Positions 43,248 through 52,885 are shown, counted from the first letter of the stretch. The stretch: 64,000 nucleotides of DNA from JBIQKZ01 sp044464765 (GCA_044464765.1 JBIQKZ010000010.1:84056-148055); one strand, 5' to 3'. The notes: generated from the letters alone by a model not told the origin. Made by a program: numbers and translations.

Positions 43248-44787
43248 CGATCCAGGTGTCACGTGGCATTGTCATGGCGCCCATGACAAAAGCCAGGTTG
43301 GCCGCAGCCGTCTGGGACGCCGTTCGCGCTTCCATGCGGGCCTGCCGGGCGTCCAGCAACGCGTTGGTGGCTTCTGACGCCGCAGTCAAGGTGCCGGCGC
43401 CATAACGATAGGCCTCCAGCGTAGCGTCATACACGGTGGTGGCGGTTCTGACCAATTCCGCGGCGGCATGATAGCTGGCCAGCGCGGATCGCAACATATC
43501 GGATGCCGCAATCATTTCGCGCATGGCGCTTTGTTGCAGTTGTCGAAGGGTGTCGGTGGCCTTGTCGGCCTGGATCTGCGCGTCTTTCAAGCGCGCCGAA
43601 CGCAGTCCGCCATCAAATATCGGGATGGTGAGCCCCAGCAGCACGCTGGACGAACCAGTTTGCTGATTCAGGCTTGGCAAACCATTGGCGGCGAAATTCG
43701 TATGGCTTCGGGCAGCGACGGCGCCCAGGTAAACCTTGGGCAGGAACTCGGCTTCGGCCGCGGTAATGCCTGCTTGGGCCGCCTTGGTGGCGGCGTAGCT
43801 GGCCAGCACATCCGGGCGCCTGGATAACGCAAGTTGTATGGCTTCATCTGTGAGGGCTGTGTTGGTGTCGGGCAATGGCCGATCAGGCGGGGGGCTGACC
43901 TTGATGCGTGTGGCAGGCGGCAAGCCCACCGAGGCCAGCAGGGCCTGGTAGGCCGTATGCTCCAGGCCCTGTGCATTGACCTGGCGCAGCTTGGCCTGAG
44001 CCACCAATTGATTGGCCTGTGCTGTTTCCACCACGGTGGCCAGGCCCGCGTTGCGACGCTCCTGGACAGCTTGGGCGATGAAGCGGCTGTTCTTCAATGT
44101 TTGTGCGGCGATGTCTATTTGAGAACGCGCCGCACCGTACTGATAGTAGGCATGCGTGACATCGTGGATGATTTTCTGGTGGGCGCCATTGAATAATACA
44201 TTGGCTGCATACGAAACTTCACGGGCGCCATCGGCAATGGCCCTGCGTTGGCCAAAATCGAAAATCAGCCACTCCAGCGCCAGGGCGGGTACGACACCAT
44301 GCAGTTCGGTGTCGATACTTTGGTTGCCGGGAAGCAGGGGGAGCGGAGTGTGTGTTTTCTGCCAGCCGCCGATGACGTTGGCCGAAAGCATGGGAAGGAA
44401 TGTGGCTTCGGCAATGCCGATCGCAAGCGCTGCTTGTCGAGCGCGATTCCAGGCCAGCCGTGTTTCCGGGTTCTCGCGCTGGGCGAGGTCGATCAGCTCC
44501 GGCAGGCTATACACATGCTGGCCGTCAATAGCCGGTGCGGTGGGCAATATCGACGCTTCGGGCTGCGACGGTACCGAAAAGCCCTTGGGGGCGAAAGCCG
44601 CTGGTTGGGGCTCGTGCGAGGCGACGACATCTTGCAACTGGGGTTGCCACGGTTCGTCGGGCGAGGCTGGCGCATGGGTCAGAGCATCTGTGGCGCAGCC
44701 TGTCAACGCGAGGCAGAGCGTTCCCAGCAGAGGGCGGACCCATTGGAGTGGCACAATAGCAAGCGGCCTGGGTTTCAGCATGGTCAT
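43243..44787 (-). CDS. mdtP: Outer-membrane efflux lipoprotein of the TolC/NodT family (MdtP-like)
   Basis: This 514-residue outer-membrane factor has an N-terminal lipoprotein signal with a lipobox (LCLALTGCATD). The two repeated OEP domains of coiled-coil tunnel plus barrel are visible as LPELIDLAQRENPETRLAWN and later QLALSRRPDVLASYAATKA. It completes a tripartite pump with the HlyD-like and FUSC-like proteins encoded just upstream, the order of E. coli mdtNOP. The start overlaps the FUSC stop by ATGA. Substrates of this pump type are aromatic acids or drugs; which apply here is unknown. Confidence 0.88.
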   Translation of the reverse strand: MTMLKPRPLAIVPLQWVRPLLGTLCLALTGCATDALTHAPASPDEPWQPQLQDVVASHEPQPAAFAPKGFSVPSQPEASILPTAPAIDGQHVYSLPELIDLAQRENPETRLAWNRARQAALAIGIAEATFLPMLSANVIGGWQKTHTPLPLLPGNQSIDTELHGVVPALALEWLIFDFGQRRAIADGAREVSYAANVLFNGAHQKIIHDVTHAYYQYGAARSQIDIAAQTLKNSRFIAQAVQERRNAGLATVVETAQANQLVAQAKLRQVNAQGLEHTAYQALLASVGLPPATRIKVSPPPDRPLPDTNTALTDEAIQLALSRRPDVLASYAATKAAQAGITAAEAEFLPKVYLGAVAARSHTNFAANGLPSLNQQTGSSSVLLGLTIPIFDGGLRSARLKDAQIQADKATDTLRQLQQSAMREMIAASDMLRSALASYHAAAELVRTATTVYDATLEAYRYGAGTLTAASEATNALLDARQARMEARTASQTAAANLAFVMGAMTMPRDTWID

Positions 44788-46604
44788 GGTGTGGCCTGAA
44801 TCAGTGATTTCTGCATTTGATCGATTTCACTCAAGGCGTCGGCATGTACCGATGGCTGTGTCGTGCTGGCAAGGGCAACGGTAATACACAGGCTCTCCGC
44901 CCGGGCGATCAAATTCTTCAAGTGGGATATCTCGCTCTCCTGTGGGCGTAGATTTCGAGGTTCGAACAGAGCCAGCCCCAGGCCTTCCCTGGCCTCTCGA
45001 AGCGTCGTAATGACTTTGGCGATTTCGTCGGTCGACGCAGGCGTGGCTCGCTTCGGCTGAGTAAACAGCGCCAGGCTCTGCAACGCATCGCCAACCTTCT
45101 GCTGCGCCATGCTGACGATGCTGCGCGGCCAGATGCGGGTGAAGATCAGATACATCACCAAATTGCCCACCAGGATGCCCATGACCCGGTCGGAGGCGGC
45201 CGACAGGCTGATGTCCGGACCAAAGCCTTGCAGTATGGTCAGTAAGAAAGCCAGGCCGATCTGGATGCCGGCATAGGCGATCCGTTCGCTGCCCGACGAT
45301 ACCCAGCCAGCCACCAAGATGCCGGCGAACACCAACGCCATCAAGGAGCCTATGCCTGTCATGTGAGGGATCAGGAAAAGAATGGAGCCTACCCCCATGG
45401 CGGCGCCGATCAGGCAGCCAATAATGCGCAGTGTCAACTTGTGCAGGGTCTCGGCGGTTGTGCCCAGGGCGGCGACATAGCAGGTGATCATCGCGGTGTG
45501 GATGCCTTGCCAATCGATTGCGGTGTAGATCAGGTAGCTGATGGTGGCGGCTGCAGTAGTTTTCAGGGCAAACCGTGGATAGTCGGGGTTAGTCAACGCG
45601 TCTTTGAAAAAGAAAGGCGTGGCGGCGGGCTTCTCCGCTGGCTTTGGATGTTGGTCCAACAGCGCGGACAGCGCCCGTCGGGCTTCGTTCAAGGCTTGGT
45701 CGTTGCTGGGCTTTATATCGGCGCAGGACGGCGACGCAGGGCCCGACGTGTCGACCGCGCTTGGGCTCATTAGCATCTGGGCGGCCAGCCGGGCGTCCGA
45801 GGCAAGCTCCTGGCGCAGGGCTTCAGGCACGTCGGAAGGCAGTGCCGAAATCGCCAGAAGCAAGCGGTAGGAATCGTCGACCGAGCGATTCAGATACTGG
45901 GTTTCGGCTGAAGACGCCAGATGGAGCAGGCGAATGAATCCCACACGCTTCTTGAGTTCTTCGTTGCCGGACAGCAGCAGGTTTTGGGCGTCGCCAACCA
46001 AGGCGGGTTGCGCCAACGCCCGCGCTGCCGTGTGGAGTCGTTCCGCCAACTCGGTCTTTAGCAGACGCAGCGGAGAGCGCCCCAGGAACAAGTTGAATAC
46101 GACGATGATGCCCATGGGCGCCGTTGCCATCAGCCAGGCATACAGCAGAGCGCGCGTGGCAGCTTCGCCGACAGGAACATCGCTGAGCAGTGTCATGGCA
46201 AAGCCTACGACCAAGCCCAGGATATTGCCGATCGGCCCCAAGAGGCTGGCCGCGCCAATGTATATAAAGATAAAGGATCCGACCCCAATGACGACCATGC
46301 GCCACATGGGGTCGTCGATCGTCCAGCGGGCGAGATACAGAAGCAATACGACCACTAGCGACACAAGGAAAGCCACGCCGATCGCCATAAGCGCGCTTTC
46401 GGCGCCGTCCGGCTTCATGAGGAACAGGATCAGATAGCAGCCTATAGGCGCCAGTGGAATGCCGTACGTCATGAACACCAGCGCCGCCAGCGAACACTGA
46501 GCCGCCACCCGCCAGGCCATTTCAAGGCGCCCGTCGAATGGGCGCAGGTCGTTGCGCGCCGTGTGTAAAACCGCCGGTAGAAATCGATTAGCAGTTGTCG
46601 CCAT
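44784..46604 (-). CDS. mdtO: FUSC family inner-membrane transporter (MdtO-like)
   Basis: This 606-residue protein has two blocks of membrane helices (about residues 25-170 and 340-490: SLAALVFMTYGIPLAPIGCY, TAAATISYLIYTAIDWQGIH, LVFAGILVAGWVSSG). These are separated and followed by cytoplasmic helical parts, as in aromatic-acid exporters of the FUSC/ArAE group such as MdtO/AaeB. It probably supplies the inner-membrane part of the efflux complex. The start overlaps the HlyD-like gene by 17 bases and the stop overlaps mdtP by 4. Confidence 0.88.
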   Translation of the reverse strand: MATTANRFLPAVLHTARNDLRPFDGRLEMAWRVAAQCSLAALVFMTYGIPLAPIGCYLILFLMKPDGAESALMAIGVAFLVSLVVVLLLYLARWTIDDPMWRMVVIGVGSFIFIYIGAASLLGPIGNILGLVVGFAMTLLSDVPVGEAATRALLYAWLMATAPMGIIVVFNLFLGRSPLRLLKTELAERLHTAARALAQPALVGDAQNLLLSGNEELKKRVGFIRLLHLASSAETQYLNRSVDDSYRLLLAISALPSDVPEALRQELASDARLAAQMLMSPSAVDTSGPASPSCADIKPSNDQALNEARRALSALLDQHPKPAEKPAATPFFFKDALTNPDYPRFALKTTAAATISYLIYTAIDWQGIHTAMITCYVAALGTTAETLHKLTLRIIGCLIGAAMGVGSILFLIPHMTGIGSLMALVFAGILVAGWVSSGSERIAYAGIQIGLAFLLTILQGFGPDISLSAASDRVMGILVGNLVMYLIFTRIWPRSIVSMAQQKVGDALQSLALFTQPKRATPASTDEIAKVITTLREAREGLGLALFEPRNLRPQESEISHLKNLIARAESLCITVALASTTQPSVHADALSEIDQMQKSLIQATP

Positions 46605-47631
46605 GCCGCATTACCACGGTTGCCGAGGCACCGGTTCTCAATAGCCTTTCGGGGGCCTCTTCAAGACGCACCCGCACTGGAAAACGTTGTGCCACGCGCA
46701 CCCAGTTCAATGACTTCTGAACGATGGGCAGGACGCGCGGCAAATCGATCATGTCAGCGGAACTGACACCCCATCCAATGCTGTCCACAGTGCCGTTGAT
46801 GGCGACGGATGGGTCGGCCATTGCGTACACCAGTGCGCACGCTCCGGGTTTGATGTCCATCAGCTCTGTTTCGCGAAAGAAGGCGACGGCATACCATTGC
46901 TCGGTATTGATCAGGGTGAACAGGGACTGATCAGGCGCGACATATTCGCCCGATGACACGGACAGTCCGACAACCAAACCGTCGTGCGGCGCGCGCACCT
47001 CGGTATCGGCCAGCGCGCGCTTGGCGATGGCCAGCGCGCTGCGGCTGACTTGCACCAGCGCTTCAGCCGCCTCTAGGGTGCCGACCAGGCTTTCGGCGGC
47101 CTTCGCCTGCGCCTGCGCCTGCTTCAGGCTGACCTGGGCATCGTGGTTGAGCGTTCTTGCATCATCGACTTGCTGGGTGGTGACATAGCCTTTCTGGGCA
47201 AGTGGGACGAGCCGTTCCAGCGTCTTTTCGGTCAGTTGCAAATTAGCGCGCGCTCGCTCTATCTGTTCATTAGCGACGGCGGCGTTGGCGCTTTCCGCGC
47301 GGATCTGACGTTGCTTGGCGTCCAGTGCGGCTTGCGCGACCTTAAGCTCCGCCTCGGCTTGCTCAACGCGCAGGCGGTAGGTTGTGGGGTCCAGTGTAAA
47401 TAGCAGGTCGCCGCGTTTTACCCGGGCGTTTTCAGCGACATGGAAGGTCTCGACCCGGCCGGGCACGGGCGTGCTGATGTTCACGACGTTCGCCTGCAAG
47501 ATGGCATCTTCCGACAGTGGGGCGGATAGCCAGCGATACGCCAGGATCAGAATAATGGCGCCGAGAATGATGAAGGCCGCGACGGCTCGAGCCAGCACGC
47601 GTTTCTTGGGTGGGGAGGCGGTTTGGCTCAT
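46588..47631 (-). CDS. mdtN: HlyD-type membrane fusion protein (MdtN-like)
   Basis: This 347-residue periplasmic adaptor is anchored by one N-terminal helix (AVAAFIILGAIILILAYRWL). Biotinyl-lipoyl-like halves (VNISTPVPGRVETFHVAENA and later LADTEVRAPHDGLVVGLSVS) flank a coiled-coil hairpin (about residues 85-190, rich in A, Q, E, K). It bridges the FUSC permease and the outer-membrane factor. It follows the YtcA-like gene by 3 bases and overlaps the FUSC gene, so the four genes form one operon. Confidence 0.9.
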   Translation of the reverse strand: MSQTASPPKKRVLARAVAAFIILGAIILILAYRWLSAPLSEDAILQANVVNISTPVPGRVETFHVAENARVKRGDLLFTLDPTTYRLRVEQAEAELKVAQAALDAKQRQIRAESANAAVANEQIERARANLQLTEKTLERLVPLAQKGYVTTQQVDDARTLNHDAQVSLKQAQAQAKAAESLVGTLEAAEALVQVSRSALAIAKRALADTEVRAPHDGLVVGLSVSSGEYVAPDQSLFTLINTEQWYAVAFFRETELMDIKPGACALVYAMADPSVAINGTVDSIGWGVSSADMIDLPRVLPIVQKSLNWVRVAQRFPVRVRLEEAPERLLRTGASATVVMRHGDNC

Positions 47632-47634
47632 GAT

Positions 47635-47898
47635 TCAGGTCGCGAAAAAAAGCAGCGATGTGGCGATGGCGATGATCAGCGCTACGCATATGTAGACAAG
47701 GAGGCGGACGGGCAGGAAGTCGTCCAGGCCCAGACGAATAAAAAATACACGCACCAGAACGGCGCCAACAATGCCAACAATGGCGCAAAACAGCCAGGAG
47801 GGGAAATAAGAGCCGAACGCATAAATGGATGGTGCATTGGTCGTGGTGCAACCTGCCAATACAATTGCAGAAACCCATGACGTCAGAATACGCAACAC
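47635..47898 (-). CDS. YtcA family small lipoprotein
   Basis: This 87-residue protein has a lipoprotein signal (SWVSAIVLAGCTTTNAPS, Cys as lipid site), then SIYAFGSYFPSWLFCAIVG and a second helix near the C-terminus. This pattern matches YtcA, a small lipoprotein encoded beside mdtN-type pumps in enterobacteria. It is first in the efflux operon here. Its role in the pump is not known. Confidence 0.82.
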   Translation of the reverse strand: MLRILTSWVSAIVLAGCTTTNAPSIYAFGSYFPSWLFCAIVGIVGAVLVRVFFIRLGLDDFLPVRLLVYICVALIIAIATSLLFFAT

Positions 47899-48105
47899 GA
47901 GAAAACCCTTTTTTGGAGCGAGCTCTTGGCAGCGCGCCCTGATTGTTGGCGAAGTTCGAGCAGATCGCCGTCAATTTAACATCTTACGTGCGTGATTGAG
48001 TCGCCCTGTGCTTATATACTTGGCTGCAGGAAGTACACATGGACTGACATCAATCTGGGCTGCGGTGGCGCAGCTTGGTAAGTTACACGAGAGCAAGGGG
48101 GCGGC

Positions 48106-49593
48106 ATGGGGCAACGCGATGATGACACTGAAGAACCGCAACGCTATGTGCCTTTCAGGCATGTGCATTCGGCGACGTGCGGATGCAAGTGCGCGAGTCC
48201 CGTCGTCAAAGCGGTGCATCGGCGCGTCACGGCAGACCTGACCCGCAGGATGTTCCTGGGCGGGATGGCAGCGGCGGCATTGCCTTTTCTTGGCATCAGG
48301 CCTAATAGCGCGTTTGCGCAGGAAGCAAGAACCGCAGGGCGTCCGATACTGTTAACGAACCTGCGTTTGTTCGATGGCATTTCCGCCACCGTCCAGGAAG
48401 GCAGGAATATCCGGATCGAAGGCAACAAGGTCGTGGACCTGCCTGCCGTGGGCGATGCGTCGGGCGAGGTGGAAATCATTGATTGTGGCGGGCGACTGGT
48501 CATGCCGGGTTTGATTGATGCGCATTGGCACTCGACATTGTGTGGGCTGACGCAAGTGAAGGCCATGACTTCCGACGTGCCCTATATCCATCTGGTTGCG
48601 GGTCACGAAGCGCAGCGCACGCTGATGCGCGGTTTCACCACGACACGTGATGCCGGCGGCCCCAGTTTCGCGCTGAAACGAGCCATCGACGAAGGCATTA
48701 TTCAGGGGCCACGGATCTATCCTAGCGGCGCCATGATTACGCAGACGTCAGGCCATGGCGATTTCCGGATGCGCTATGAACTGCCGCGCGCGGATGGTGT
48801 TCTTACCTACACGATGCGCGCAGGCGTATCGTCGATCGCCGACGGTGAGTCAGAGGTTTTGCGGCGCGCTCGCGAAGAGCTTATGCTTGGCGCGTCGCAG
48901 TTGAAGCTGATGGGTGGGGGCGGGGTCACATCGCCCTATGATCCGCTGGACAGCGTGCAGTTTACCGAGGCGGAGCTGCGGGCGGGCGTGGCCGCAGCAA
49001 GCGACTGGGGCACCTACGTCATGGTGCATGTCTATACCGCCAAAGGCATACAGCGTGCGGTGCGCGCCGGTGTGGGCTGCATCGAGCATGGACAGCTTGC
49101 CGACGAGGAAGTCGTGCGCATGATGGCCGATAAGGGCATTTGGTGGAGCTTGCAGCCCTTCCTGGCGGATGTGGATTCCAACAAGCTGGCGGACCCAGCC
49201 GCACGGGCGTTGCAAGTGCGCGTGTCCGAGGGAACCGTCAAGGCTTACGAAATGGCGCAGAAGTTCAATGTCCAGACAGCTTGGGGAACGGATATTTTAT
49301 TCACCCCCGAGAACTTGCCGAACCAGGGCCGCATGCTGGCCAAGCTAACGCGCTTCTATCAGCCGCTTGAACTTTTGCGCATGGCCACCGGCCAGAATGG
49401 GCGGCTCCTGATGATGTCAGGTCTGCGCAACCCCTACCAGGGCGACTTGGGGACCATCGCGCCGGGCTCGCTTGCCGATATCCTGGTAGCCGATGGCGAT
49501 CCATCCGTGAGTCTGGATTTCCTTGCTGATCCCGACACCAATTTGCGCCTGATCATGAAGGACGGCAAGATTTACAAAAGCACGCTCGGTTGA
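48106..49593 (+). CDS. Tat-exported metal-dependent amidohydrolase
   Basis: This 495-residue amidohydrolase-superfamily enzyme has metal ligands at MPGLIDAHWHSTLC (HxH), the conserved GFTTTRDAGG, later MVHVYTAKGIQRAV, GCIEHGQLAD and an Asp in AWGTDILFTPENL. The pattern resembles the imidazolonepropionase/prolidase-like group. A twin-arginine signal (TRRMFLGGMAAAALPFLG) begins only at about residue 46 and ends with AFAQEA. The leader before it contains a His/Cys-rich patch (FRHVHSATCGCKCASP). A ribosome site (aagggggcggc) supports ATG 48106. It is divergent from the efflux operon; the substrate is unknown. Confidence 0.87.
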   Translation: MGQRDDDTEEPQRYVPFRHVHSATCGCKCASPVVKAVHRRVTADLTRRMFLGGMAAAALPFLGIRPNSAFAQEARTAGRPILLTNLRLFDGISATVQEGRNIRIEGNKVVDLPAVGDASGEVEIIDCGGRLVMPGLIDAHWHSTLCGLTQVKAMTSDVPYIHLVAGHEAQRTLMRGFTTTRDAGGPSFALKRAIDEGIIQGPRIYPSGAMITQTSGHGDFRMRYELPRADGVLTYTMRAGVSSIADGESEVLRRAREELMLGASQLKLMGGGGVTSPYDPLDSVQFTEAELRAGVAAASDWGTYVMVHVYTAKGIQRAVRAGVGCIEHGQLADEEVVRMMADKGIWWSLQPFLADVDSNKLADPAARALQVRVSEGTVKAYEMAQKFNVQTAWGTDILFTPENLPNQGRMLAKLTRFYQPLELLRMATGQNGRLLMMSGLRNPYQGDLGTIAPGSLADILVADGDPSVSLDFLADPDTNLRLIMKDGKIYKSTLG

Positions 49594-49649
49594 TCCTTAA
49601 GGGGAGCGGAATCGGGGCCGCACGATGCTGTGCGGCCGCCGGTCGTATT

Positions 49650-50855
49650 TCAAGGCGAGGTAACAGGCTGGACACAAGCCGCTGCTTGCCGTGCGCGCTC
49701 GCGTGCGTTGTCGACGTTGTCGTCGTAGGCCAATGCCACTCCCATTCGGCGTTTAACGTGGCTTTCGGGTTTTCCAAACAGGCGCAAGTCGGTCTGCCCA
49801 ATGCGTAGGGCCTGACCAATACCCTGGAAGCGCATGCCCTTGGCGTCCAGTCCGCCATAAATGACAGCGCTGGCGCCCGGGCTTTTTAATGTGGTGTCGA
49901 CTGGCAGGCCGAGAATGGCCCGGGCATGAAGCTCGAATTCGCTTTGCCATTGAGAAATCATGGTGACCATGCCGGTATCATGGGGGCGAGGGCTGACTTC
50001 GCTGAACCAGACCTCGTCGCCTTTGACGAAAAGCTCGACACCGAAAACCCCTAGCCCACCCAAGTCGTCAGTAATGGCCTGGGCGGTTTTTTGGGCTTTG
50101 TGCAGTGCCGACGGGTGCATGGCGTGGGGCTGCCAGCTTTCGATATAGTCGCCGGCAGCCTGGGTGTGACCGATGGGTTCGCAAAAATGGGTGGAGATGC
50201 TTCCCGCGGAGTCCATGGCGCGCACCGTCAGCAAGGTGATTTCATAATCGAAATCGATAAAACCTTCCACAATGACCCGGCCATGGCTGACGCGTCCTCC
50301 AGCCATGGCGTATTCCCAGGCCGCTGCAACGTCGGCGGGCTCCGAGATCTTGCTCTGCCCTTTGCCCGAGCTGCTCATGACGGGCTTGACGACACAGGGA
50401 TAGCCCACATGCTCGTCGATGGCCGCTTGCAGTTCTTGTTGAGTGTCGCAAAAGCGGAATGGACTGGTGGGCAAGCTCAGCGTTTCGGCTGCCAGGCGAC
50501 GGATGCCTTCGCGGTCCATGGTCAACCGGGCGGCTCGGGCTGTGGGGATAACGCGGGCCAGGCCGGCGGCTTCCAGTTCCTCCAGCGCCTGGGTGGCGAT
50601 GGCTTCTATTTCAGGCACCACCAGATCCGGCTTTTCAGCGGTAATCAGGGCCTTGAGTTGTTCAGGGTCGGCCATGTTGATGGTGTGTGCGTGATGCGCC
50701 ACTTGCTGCCCGGGTGAGTCGTCGTAGCGATCGACGGCGATGGTTTCAACCCCCAGCCGTTGCAAAGCGATAAGAACCTCTTTGCCCAGCTCGCCGGAGC
50801 CCAGCAGCATGACACGGGTGGCCAAAGGGGATAGAGGTGTGCCCAGGGTGATCAT
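49650..50855 (-). CDS. purT: Formate-dependent phosphoribosylglycinamide formyltransferase
   Basis: This 401-residue ATP-grasp enzyme formylates GAR with formate in purine synthesis. The N-terminal VMLLGSGELGKEVLIALQRL, PEIEAIATQALEELEAAG, CVVKPVMSSSGKGQSKI (ATP loop) and the SEVSPRPHDTGMVTM metal site are typical. The start is placed at ATG 50855 (MITLGTPLSPLA), matching the family. A longer open frame would add 25 residues without similarity. It is divergent from the dodecin gene with about 107 bases between the starts. Confidence 0.94.
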   Translation of the reverse strand: MITLGTPLSPLATRVMLLGSGELGKEVLIALQRLGVETIAVDRYDDSPGQQVAHHAHTINMADPEQLKALITAEKPDLVVPEIEAIATQALEELEAAGLARVIPTARAARLTMDREGIRRLAAETLSLPTSPFRFCDTQQELQAAIDEHVGYPCVVKPVMSSSGKGQSKISEPADVAAAWEYAMAGGRVSHGRVIVEGFIDFDYEITLLTVRAMDSAGSISTHFCEPIGHTQAAGDYIESWQPHAMHPSALHKAQKTAQAITDDLGGLGVFGVELFVKGDEVWFSEVSPRPHDTGMVTMISQWQSEFELHARAILGLPVDTTLKSPGASAVIYGGLDAKGMRFQGIGQALRIGQTDLRLFGKPESHVKRRMGVALAYDDNVDNARERARQAAACVQPVTSP

Positions 50856-50962
50856 GATGGCGATACTAAAAGGAAGTGAATAAGGAGGGAAATTGTACTT
50901 CTTGTCCAGATGGCCTAAAGGCATTACCATGGTTTAACACCCACCAACCGATAGAGGTACCT

Positions 50963-51169
50963 ATGAGCAATCATGTCTACAAACAAATCGAACTGACCGG
51001 TTCATCGCCAAAAAGTGTCGAAGATGCAGTCAATACCGCCATTGCCAAGGCAGCCGAAACCGTGCGTAATATCCAATGGTTCAAGGTTATCGAAACGCGT
51101 GGGCATGTTGTCGACGGCAAGGTCGCGCACTGGCAGGTCACCGTCAATATCGGCTTCACAATGGAATAA
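50963..51169 (+). CDS. Dodecin family flavin-binding protein
   Basis: This 68-residue dodecin forms a dodecameric shell that stores or buffers riboflavin/FMN. The whole chain matches: HVYKQIELTGSSPKSVEDAV, then IQWFKVIETRGHVVDGKVAH with the flavin-stacking Trp, and the end WQVTVNIGF. ATG 50963 follows a tagaggt ribosome site. It is 13 bases before the methyltransferase gene on the same strand, so co-transcription is likely. Confidence 0.93.
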   Translation: MSNHVYKQIELTGSSPKSVEDAVNTAIAKAAETVRNIQWFKVIETRGHVVDGKVAHWQVTVNIGFTME

Positions 51170-51182
51170 TCCCTGAAATCAC

Positions 51183-51812
51183 ATGGCCGCATCCGCATTA
51201 ACACCGTCCGACACATCCGCAATTACCTTGGGCTACTACAACCGGAATGCGGCCGGTTTTCGTTCAGGCACCCAAGACCACGACGTCAGCCAGAATATCG
51301 ACGCGCTCTTGCGTCATTTGCAAGGCGTCGGGCCGTTCACCATTCTGGATTTCGGTTGCGGCCCGGGTCGGGACTTGAAAACATTTACATCGCTTGGCCA
51401 TCGGCCCATTGGGTTGGATGGCTCAAGCGAATTTGCCGTCATGGCGCGCCAGGAGTCGGGCTCCGAGGTCTGGCATCAGGATTTCCTGGCCCTCGATCTT
51501 CCCTCCCATTATTTCGACGGCGTTTTCGCTAATGCTTCGCTATTCCATGTGCCCGGTGCACACTTGCCTCGCGTTTTGACGCAATTGCATGCCACACTGA
51601 AAACCGGCGGCGTCCTGTTCAGTTCGAACCCCCGGGGCGATAACCAGGAAGGCTGGAATGGCGAACGCTATGGCGTATACCACGATCTTGCGTCTTGGCG
51701 AGCCATCGTTACAGCGGCGGGCTTTAGCGAACTCGAGCATTATTATCGACCCGCTGGCTTGCCGCGCGATCAGCAGCCCTGGCTGGCCACCGTCTGGCGA
51801 AAAGTCGCCTAA
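51183..51812 (+). CDS. Class I SAM-dependent methyltransferase
   Basis: This 209-residue methyltransferase has the SAM motif ILDFGCGPGRDLKTF (about residue 55), followed by the acidic turn LDGSSEFAVMARQ and a late VFANASLFHVP. The small size and motif set fit methyltransferase domain 11/25 types. The substrate cannot be read. It follows dodecin and ends at a predicted terminator. Confidence 0.85.
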   Translation: MAASALTPSDTSAITLGYYNRNAAGFRSGTQDHDVSQNIDALLRHLQGVGPFTILDFGCGPGRDLKTFTSLGHRPIGLDGSSEFAVMARQESGSEVWHQDFLALDLPSHYFDGVFANASLFHVPGAHLPRVLTQLHATLKTGGVLFSSNPRGDNQEGWNGERYGVYHDLASWRAIVTAAGFSELEHYYRPAGLPRDQQPWLATVWRKVA

Positions 51813-51831
51813 GCAACAGTTTGCCGCCTGG

Positions 51832-51858
51832 CTTGCTCGTCCGCGCAAGCCTTTTTAA
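51832..51858 (+). terminator. Intrinsic terminator after the methyltransferase
   Basis: ggcttgc (51832-51838) and gcaagcc (51847-51853) form a 7-base stem with an 8-base loop. Five T follow at once. It ends the dodecin-methyltransferase transcript. Confidence 0.78.
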
Positions 51859-52129
51859 TTTCTAGAGTGCTGCCGCACCGTTGAGGGGCGGTTGCACTGT
51901 TTATGTGCGTCGCGGCAATGCCTAAGCCGTGGCCGCTTTCCCTTTGTCGTGTGTGGCTCCGTAGTCGGATGGGTGCTCGCTGTACGCTTCCCTGCCTTGC
52001 GGAGAATGCCGCTGCTCATCGTGATTTGTTTGGGTCTGTGCAGGCATGTTCAATGCTTATGAAGTTGGCATGGATATTGCGTAAGAGTCTGTTGTTCAGT
52101 TTCTTCGTAGACCTAAAGGGAGCACCACC
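51859..52129. other. Intergenic region before the TorF-type porin
   Basis: No gene with family support was found here. It must hold the porin promoter; agggagcaccacc just before ATG 52130 is the ribosome site. No clear operator was seen. Confidence 0.5.
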
Positions 52130-52885
52130 ATGCAGCATGTCAATCGTCTCGCGGCCTTCATACTTTGTGCGGCCGGTCCGTTTTGCGCAACGGCGCAAAC
52201 CGACCCCACGCACGAGTCGGACTTCACCTTCAATGCCAATGTGGCGGTCGTCAGCCAGTACCGATATCGTGGCATCATGCAAAGCAATAATAAGCCGGCG
52301 ATTCAGGGTGGCTTCGGCGTCGAGCATTCCAGCGGCTTCTATGCGGGCAATTGGAATTCCAGCATCAGCTGGCTCGGTGATTCAGATCCCGATGTTTCCG
52401 CGCCTGTGGAAATGGATTTCTTCGCCGGCTATGCAGGAAAGCTTTGGGGAGATGTCGCCATTGATGGCGGCATTCTGTATTACTACTATCCAGGAGACTA
52501 TCCCGGTGGCTACACTCGGCCAAACACCGCCGAGTTGTTCCTCGGGCTGGGCTATGGTCCGGTAACATTCAAATACTCGCATGCCGTAACGAATTTGTTT
52601 GGCGTGCCCGACAGCAAGAACAGCCAGTACTACGAATTGAATGGCAGTTTCAGCACCGGCGTCTGGGGGATGGATCTGAATGCCCACCTTGGTTACCAGA
52701 AGGTGCGCAATCTGGATGACGGCTCTTATGCCGACTGGTCGGTGGGGCTGAGCAAATCGTGGGGCGGCACGACGGTGTCGGTGGCCTATATCGACACAAA
52801 CGCCAAGCGCGACGCCTACACCAATCGTTCAGGCCGTTACACAGGCCGCTCCGCCGCCGTGCTTTCGCTGGCGCATAGCTTCTGA
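52130..52885 (+). CDS. TorF family putative porin
   Basis: This 251-residue protein has a signal peptide (LAAFILCAAGPFCATAQ). The TorF pattern follows: TFNANVAVVSQYRYRGIMQS near the mature N-terminus, the AIQGGFGVEHSSGFYAGNWN segment, EMDFFAGYAGKLWGDVAIDG, and a terminal Phe (LSLAHSF). These are small outer-membrane barrels of unknown cargo. It lies alone, convergent with the serine acetyltransferase gene. Confidence 0.88.
   Translation: MQHVNRLAAFILCAAGPFCATAQTDPTHESDFTFNANVAVVSQYRYRGIMQSNNKPAIQGGFGVEHSSGFYAGNWNSSISWLGDSDPDVSAPVEMDFFAGYAGKLWGDVAIDGGILYYYYPGDYPGGYTRPNTAELFLGLGYGPVTFKYSHAVTNLFGVPDSKNSQYYELNGSFSTGVWGMDLNAHLGYQKVRNLDDGSYADWSVGLSKSWGGTTVSVAYIDTNAKRDAYTNRSGRYTGRSAAVLSLAHSF

Noticed and set aside
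45823..46497. Frame inside the FUSC gene in a second minus-strand frame
   Set aside because: It overlaps a well-supported membrane protein and lacks hydrophobic helices or motifs.
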